A DNA stretch of 8,611 bases from JANXQG01 sp037147235 (GTDB lineage Bacteria > Planctomycetota > Planctomycetia > Pirellulales > Thermoguttaceae). Of this stretch, positions 5,895 to 8,611 are shown piece by piece (the stretch's first letter is position 1; the number at the start of each line of letters is the position of its first letter). The stretch is taken from positions 1 to 8,611 of the forward strand of contig JBAWVO010000279.1 of NCBI GenBank assembly GCA_037147235.1, written 5' to 3'. The position numbers and the translations under genes were made by a program. The notes beneath the pieces were generated by a model. That model saw nothing but the letters and a program-made list of their open reading frames with translations, searched no databases and was not told the DNA's origin.

Positions 5895-7418
5895 TCATTC
5901 CTCCTTATCAAACTCCGGCGGTGGCTCCGAGATATTGCTCCAATCGCGACGTTGTCGCGAACTGGGAATATTCATCGCCTTGCGATACTTGGTCACCGTA
6001 CGGCGAGCCACGGTCACACCGGCCGCGGCGAGATCCTTGACCAACTTGTCGTCGCTTTTCGGGCATTGCTTGTCTTCGTTATCGACCAGCTCTTGAAGCT
6101 TCAAGCGGATCGTGTCCCAGGCCACCTCCTCACCGTCAGCATCGACCGTGCCGCCACAGAAGAACCGCTTCAGCGGGAAGATGCCGCGCGGCGTCTGAAT
6201 CCATTTGTCATCCACCGCTCGGCTGATCGTGGTCACATGTACGCCAACCTTTTCGGCAATCTGCTGCATCTTGAGCGGCTCGATCGTTTCGGGGCCCTTG
6301 CTGAGAAACTCGGTCTGGTGATCGACGATCGCCTGGGCAACCCGCTCGATCGTGTTTCGCCGCTGTTGGATCGCGTCGATAAGCCATTGGGCCGAATTAA
6401 TCTTTCGCTTGATGTACTCGCGGGTTTCGTCATTCACTTGCCCGGCGGCAAACAGCTTGCGATAATAAGGACTGATGAAGAGGCTTGGTGTACGGCCATC
6501 TTCGATGCGAACGTGGTACTTGCCGTCGTCGCCAAGTTCAACAAACACGTCCGGCGTGACCGATGGAACCGGCATGTTGTTGTAGTCCGCACCCGGCTTG
6601 GGATTGAGCTTCCGCAACTCGGTCAATGTCTGCTGGATCAACTCGATCGAAAAGCCGGTGCGACGGCTGATCACCGGAAGCCGATTGTACTCGATATCCT
6701 CCAGATAGAAGGTGATGAGCGATTGTAACTGCTCGAAAAGGGGCATGCCCGGGGTGAGTTGCAGCAGCAGACACTCGCGGAGATCACGGGCGGCCACACC
6801 GGGTGGATCGAGCCTCTGCACCACCGTCAGGGCTTGCTGCGCCAGGGCATGATCTTCCTTCGTCGCGTCTGACCCCAGAATGTCTTCCAGGCGGCCCTGC
6901 AGATAGCCGTTGGTATCGAGGTTGTAGATGATCCGCTCGCACATCGCCCGCAAGGCCGAATCGATTTCAAACCACCCCAACTGGTCGCGGAGATAGTCCT
7001 GCAACGACTGCGGCCGAGCGATCATGTTGGCCATGGCGTCGAGCTTCCGCTCGCCGGCATCTTCCGTCTCGCCGCGCGACGGACGAGGGTGTTCCTCGGA
7101 CTGGTCGGGCCACTCCCCATCCATCTTCATCAGTCGCTCGAAGTCGTCCTCATTCTTGGTCGTCTCGTTGATGACCAATTCGCGTTCCTCGGCACTGGGC
7201 GCGTCGGGCGAATCCTGGCTCTCGGTTTCGGAAGTTTCCGAAGGCAGATCAGGATCATCCTCCCGCAGATCCAGCACGGGATTCTCCATGATCTCCTGCT
7301 CGATCCGCTCCTGCAGTGCCAGGATCGACAACTGCAGAATCTCCATCGACTGGATCATCCGCGGCGCAAGAATCTGCCGCTGCTGCATTTGTATGTGTTG
7401 ACCGAGTGAAAGTCGCAT
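5895..7418 (-). CDS. rpoN: RNA polymerase sigma-54 factor
   Basis: Encodes 507 residues. RpoN directs RNA polymerase to -24/-12 promoters and needs AAA+ activators for open-complex formation. Region I is clear and Gln/Leu rich (LSLGQHIQMQQRQILAPRMI, then QSMEILQL, residues 3-30). An acidic Ser/Glu-rich region II of low complexity follows (about 51-125), then the core-binding domain (about 125-330), a helix-turn-helix (about 384-403, QQIAEKVGVHVTTISRA) and the RpoN box ARRTVTKYR (471-479), followed by NIPSSRQRR. All key regions are intact, so it should be functional. The gene lies downstream of recR on the same strand with a hairpin-forming repeat between them, and no bacterial enhancer-binding protein is in the window. 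No clear Shine-Dalgarno sequence precedes the ATG. Confidence 0.95.
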   Translation of the reverse strand: MRLSLGQHIQMQQRQILAPRMIQSMEILQLSILALQERIEQEIMENPVLDLREDDPDLPSETSETESQDSPDAPSAEERELVINETTKNEDDFERLMKMDGEWPDQSEEHPRPSRGETEDAGERKLDAMANMIARPQSLQDYLRDQLGWFEIDSALRAMCERIIYNLDTNGYLQGRLEDILGSDATKEDHALAQQALTVVQRLDPPGVAARDLRECLLLQLTPGMPLFEQLQSLITFYLEDIEYNRLPVISRRTGFSIELIQQTLTELRKLNPKPGADYNNMPVPSVTPDVFVELGDDGKYHVRIEDGRTPSLFISPYYRKLFAAGQVNDETREYIKRKINSAQWLIDAIQQRRNTIERVAQAIVDHQTEFLSKGPETIEPLKMQQIAEKVGVHVTTISRAVDDKWIQTPRGIFPLKRFFCGGTVDADGEEVAWDTIRLKLQELVDNEDKQCPKSDDKLVKDLAAAGVTVARRTVTKYRKAMNIPSSRQRRDWSNISEPPPEFDKEE

Positions 7419-7445
7419 AAAACTATACCGTAGATAACTTATTCG

Positions 7446-7503
7446 TTGTGGTGCGGGCGTCTCGCCTGCATTTTCTTGGGCAGGCGGGACGCCCGCACCA
7501 CAA
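7446..7503. repeat. 24-bp nested inverted repeat upstream of rpoN (REP/REPIN-like)
   Basis: The arms at 7446-7469 and 7480-7503 match as reverse complements at 23 of 24 positions, with a 10-base AT-rich spacer. The left arm begins TTGTGGTGCGGGCGTCTCGC. Each arm contains its own small stem (GCGGGCG with CGCCTGC around TCT, and GCAGGCG with CGCCCGC around GGA, 6 of 7 pairs each). It starts 28 bases before the rpoN ATG and ends 19 bases after the recR stop, so it occupies nearly the whole gap. There is no T tract after it on either strand. It is unrelated in sequence to the element at 4842-4908 but built the same way. Confidence 0.8.
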
Positions 7504-7521
7504 ATTATTTATGCGAGCTCT

Positions 7522-8121
7522 CTAAAATGCCTGCCGTCCGGAAAGGGCGTCTGCCAACACTTCCTTGTTAGCAAATTCTAGCATACTGCCGGTGGTAATT
7601 CCACGCGCCAGGCGGGTAACTCGCACCGCACAATCGCTTAATATGTTTGAAATGTAAAGCGACGTTCCGTCTCCCTCGACTGTCGGATTGGTAGCCATGA
7701 CGATTTCCCGGACGGTGCCGCTGCGAACCCGATTGACCAGGGTGTCGATCGTCAATTGCTCAGGCCCCATCCCTTCCAAGGGGGCAATTCGCCCCAAAAG
7801 CACATGATACAGGCCATGATAGGTTCCGGCCTGCTCCAGCGCCATCAAGTCACGCGGCTGCTCCACCACGCAGATTACCTCGCGATTCCGATTCGGATCG
7901 CGGCAAATCTCGCACTCCTCCTGCTCCGCCAGATTGTAACAGTTGCGACAATACCGCACGTTCTCCTTGACATTGCGTATTGCATCGGCCAGGACGAGCG
8001 CCTCCGTGCGGTTGAGCCGAAGCACGTAATACGCCAGTCGCTCAGCCGACTTCTTGCCAACGCCCGGCATTTTCGCAAACTCGTTGATCAATTCGGTTAC
8101 CGAACGCGTTACTTCAGACAT
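7522..8121 (-). CDS. recR: Recombination mediator protein RecR
   Basis: Encodes 199 residues, close to the usual 200. RecR works with RecF and RecO to load RecA onto single-stranded gaps during recombinational repair. The N-terminal helix-hairpin-helix reads MPGVGKKSAERLAYYVL (18-34). The four-cysteine zinc motif is Cys58, Cys61, Cys70 and Cys73 in YCRNCYNLAEQEECEIC. The Toprim domain covers about 81-175, with VICVVEQPRDLMALEQAG and IVMATNPTVEGDGTSLYI. The C-terminal part has GITTGSMLEFANKEVLADAL. The open frame reaches up to 8178, but that would overlap dnaX. The ATG at 8121 starts the family-like sequence and has AGGAAAG upstream, so it is preferred. It lies 22 bases after the dnaX stop and is very likely cotranscribed with it. 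Confidence 0.96.
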   Translation of the reverse strand: MSEVTRSVTELINEFAKMPGVGKKSAERLAYYVLRLNRTEALVLADAIRNVKENVRYCRNCYNLAEQEECEICRDPNRNREVICVVEQPRDLMALEQAGTYHGLYHVLLGRIAPLEGMGPEQLTIDTLVNRVRSGTVREIVMATNPTVEGDGTSLYISNILSDCAVRVTRLARGITTGSMLEFANKEVLADALSGRQAF

Positions 8122-8127
8122 GAATGG

Positions 8128-8134
8128 CTTTCCT
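8128..8134 (-). promoter_or_regulatory. Ribosome binding site of recR
   Basis: AGGAAAG on the minus strand lies 6 bases before the ATG at 8121. It decides the recR start over longer upstream alternatives that run into dnaX. Confidence 0.6.
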
Positions 8135-8143
8135 AGATTGTGT

Positions 8144-8611
8144 TTATCCTTCTTCGACCGAGGTGGGCTGGGCACCAAACAACTCGCTCGCTCGCCGCAC
8201 CAGCGGATGGTTGGCCGCCTCCATGAGCCGCTGATGGGGTGAAACCACCGGCCGAACCGGCGGCTGAGCGATCGTGGCCTGCGGAGGAGCCTCCAGCAAT
8301 TTGAACTCGACCCGAATCATCTGGCCGGTGACACCCTTCAGGACCTGCTCAAATCGCAACACTTGCTCGGGCCGCTGGCAGGCCGTCTTGCAAAAGGCAT
8401 TCTCGGGCGAAAAAAAGACCGTCACTCGGTTCATGCCCGATATTTCCAGCCGACTAAACTTCTTGGCCTGTTCACCCACCATGCCGGGAATCTTCTCGAT
8501 CGCTCGCCGCCATGTCTCTCCTACATTGACCGCATCCAGCACAAAACCAGCCTCGGCCGGGGAGTCGTCATCGTCGGGCTCGGGGGGCAGGGGGCGTGGA
8601 GCGTAGAGCGT
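8144..8611 (-). CDS. dnaX: DNA polymerase III gamma/tau subunit, C-terminal part (partial)
   Basis: The minus-strand frame is open from the window edge to a TAA at 8144-8146, giving 155 residues of the C-terminal part; the start lies outside the window. The visible product begins TLYAPRPLPPEPDDDDSPAE, a Pro/Asp-rich linker. A folded domain follows (TWRRAIEKIPGM, KKFSRLEISGMNRVTVFF, RPEQVLRFEQVLKGVTGQ, MIRVEFKLLE), resembling the tau-type C-terminal domain of DnaX, and then a Pro-rich tail. DnaX is the clamp-loader ATPase subunit that ties the loader to the replicative polymerase. The ATPase motifs lie beyond the window. The call rests on the domain pattern and on the position directly upstream of recR, where dnaX is common. 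A GTG at 8542 could be mistaken for a start, but the frame continues through it. Confidence 0.75.
   Translation of the reverse strand, partial: TLYAPRPLPPEPDDDDSPAEAGFVLDAVNVGETWRRAIEKIPGMVGEQAKKFSRLEISGMNRVTVFFSPENAFCKTACQRPEQVLRFEQVLKGVTGQMIRVEFKLLEAPPQATIAQPPVRPVVSPHQRLMEAANHPLVRRASELFGAQPTSVEEG

Noticed and set aside
5258..5911. 217-residue open frame antisense to the permease
   Set aside because: It is His/Gln/Arg-rich with no domain, a mirror of hydrophobic permease codons.
5868..6728. 286-residue open frame antisense to rpoN
   Set aside because: It lies wholly opposite a clear rpoN coding sequence. The product is rich in Arg, Leu and Asp with no recognisable domain, as expected from the complement of GC-rich coding DNA.

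Overview
The window looks like a chromosomal segment of a planctomycete, most likely from the Pirellulales side of the phylum. That is an inference from three things: moderately GC-rich coding sequence, a run of dnaX, recR and rpoN on one strand, and non-coding repeats of kinds I associate with planctomycete genomes (copies built on GTAGGTCAGGCTTTCCAGCC and on GTGCGGGCGTCTCGCCTGC). There is no rRNA, no tRNA, no CRISPR array and no intact transposon.

Layout from left to right. Positions 1-70 (minus) carry what appears to be a C-terminal scrap of a REP-associated (RAYT-type Y1) transposase, running off the left edge. Positions 86-486 (minus) hold a compact hicA-hicB toxin-antitoxin pair with overlapping stop and start codons and a plausible promoter at 527-555. 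About 635 bases (487-1121) contain no gene but are packed with degenerate repeats: a one-armed CTCTGCG-type repeat, an imperfect palindrome of the ACCGCAAAGAACGCAAAG kind, a 15-bp tandem duplication, and an imperfect palindrome of the CACGGATGGA kind. Next come rlmI (plus, 1122-2417) and uup (minus, 2441-4327), which converge. After a 204-base divergent gap with a perfect short palindrome there is an acylphosphatase (plus, 4532-4819), then a perfect 26-bp nested inverted repeat (4842-4908), then an ABC-2 type permease (plus, 4934-5890). The permease converges on rpoN (minus, 5895-7418) with only 4 bases between the stop codons. Upstream of rpoN lie a second nested palindrome (7446-7503), recR (7522-8121) and the 3' end of dnaX (8144 to the window edge).

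Functionally this is mostly housekeeping. DnaX and RecR serve replication and recombinational repair, RpoN is the alternative sigma factor 54, RlmI modifies 23S rRNA, and Uup is an ABC-F ATPase linked to ribosome function and genome stability. The acylphosphatase and the permease have no clear partners here. The dnaX-recR pair lacks the ybaB/ebfC gene that often sits between them.

No new multi-gene system is visible. The most interesting signal is non-coding. Two palindromic elements of unrelated sequence share the same design, in which each arm is itself a small hairpin. They sit in intergenic gaps of a window that also carries a RAYT-like coding fragment. This resembles REP/REPIN elements and their transposase, and may represent planctomycete versions of that system.
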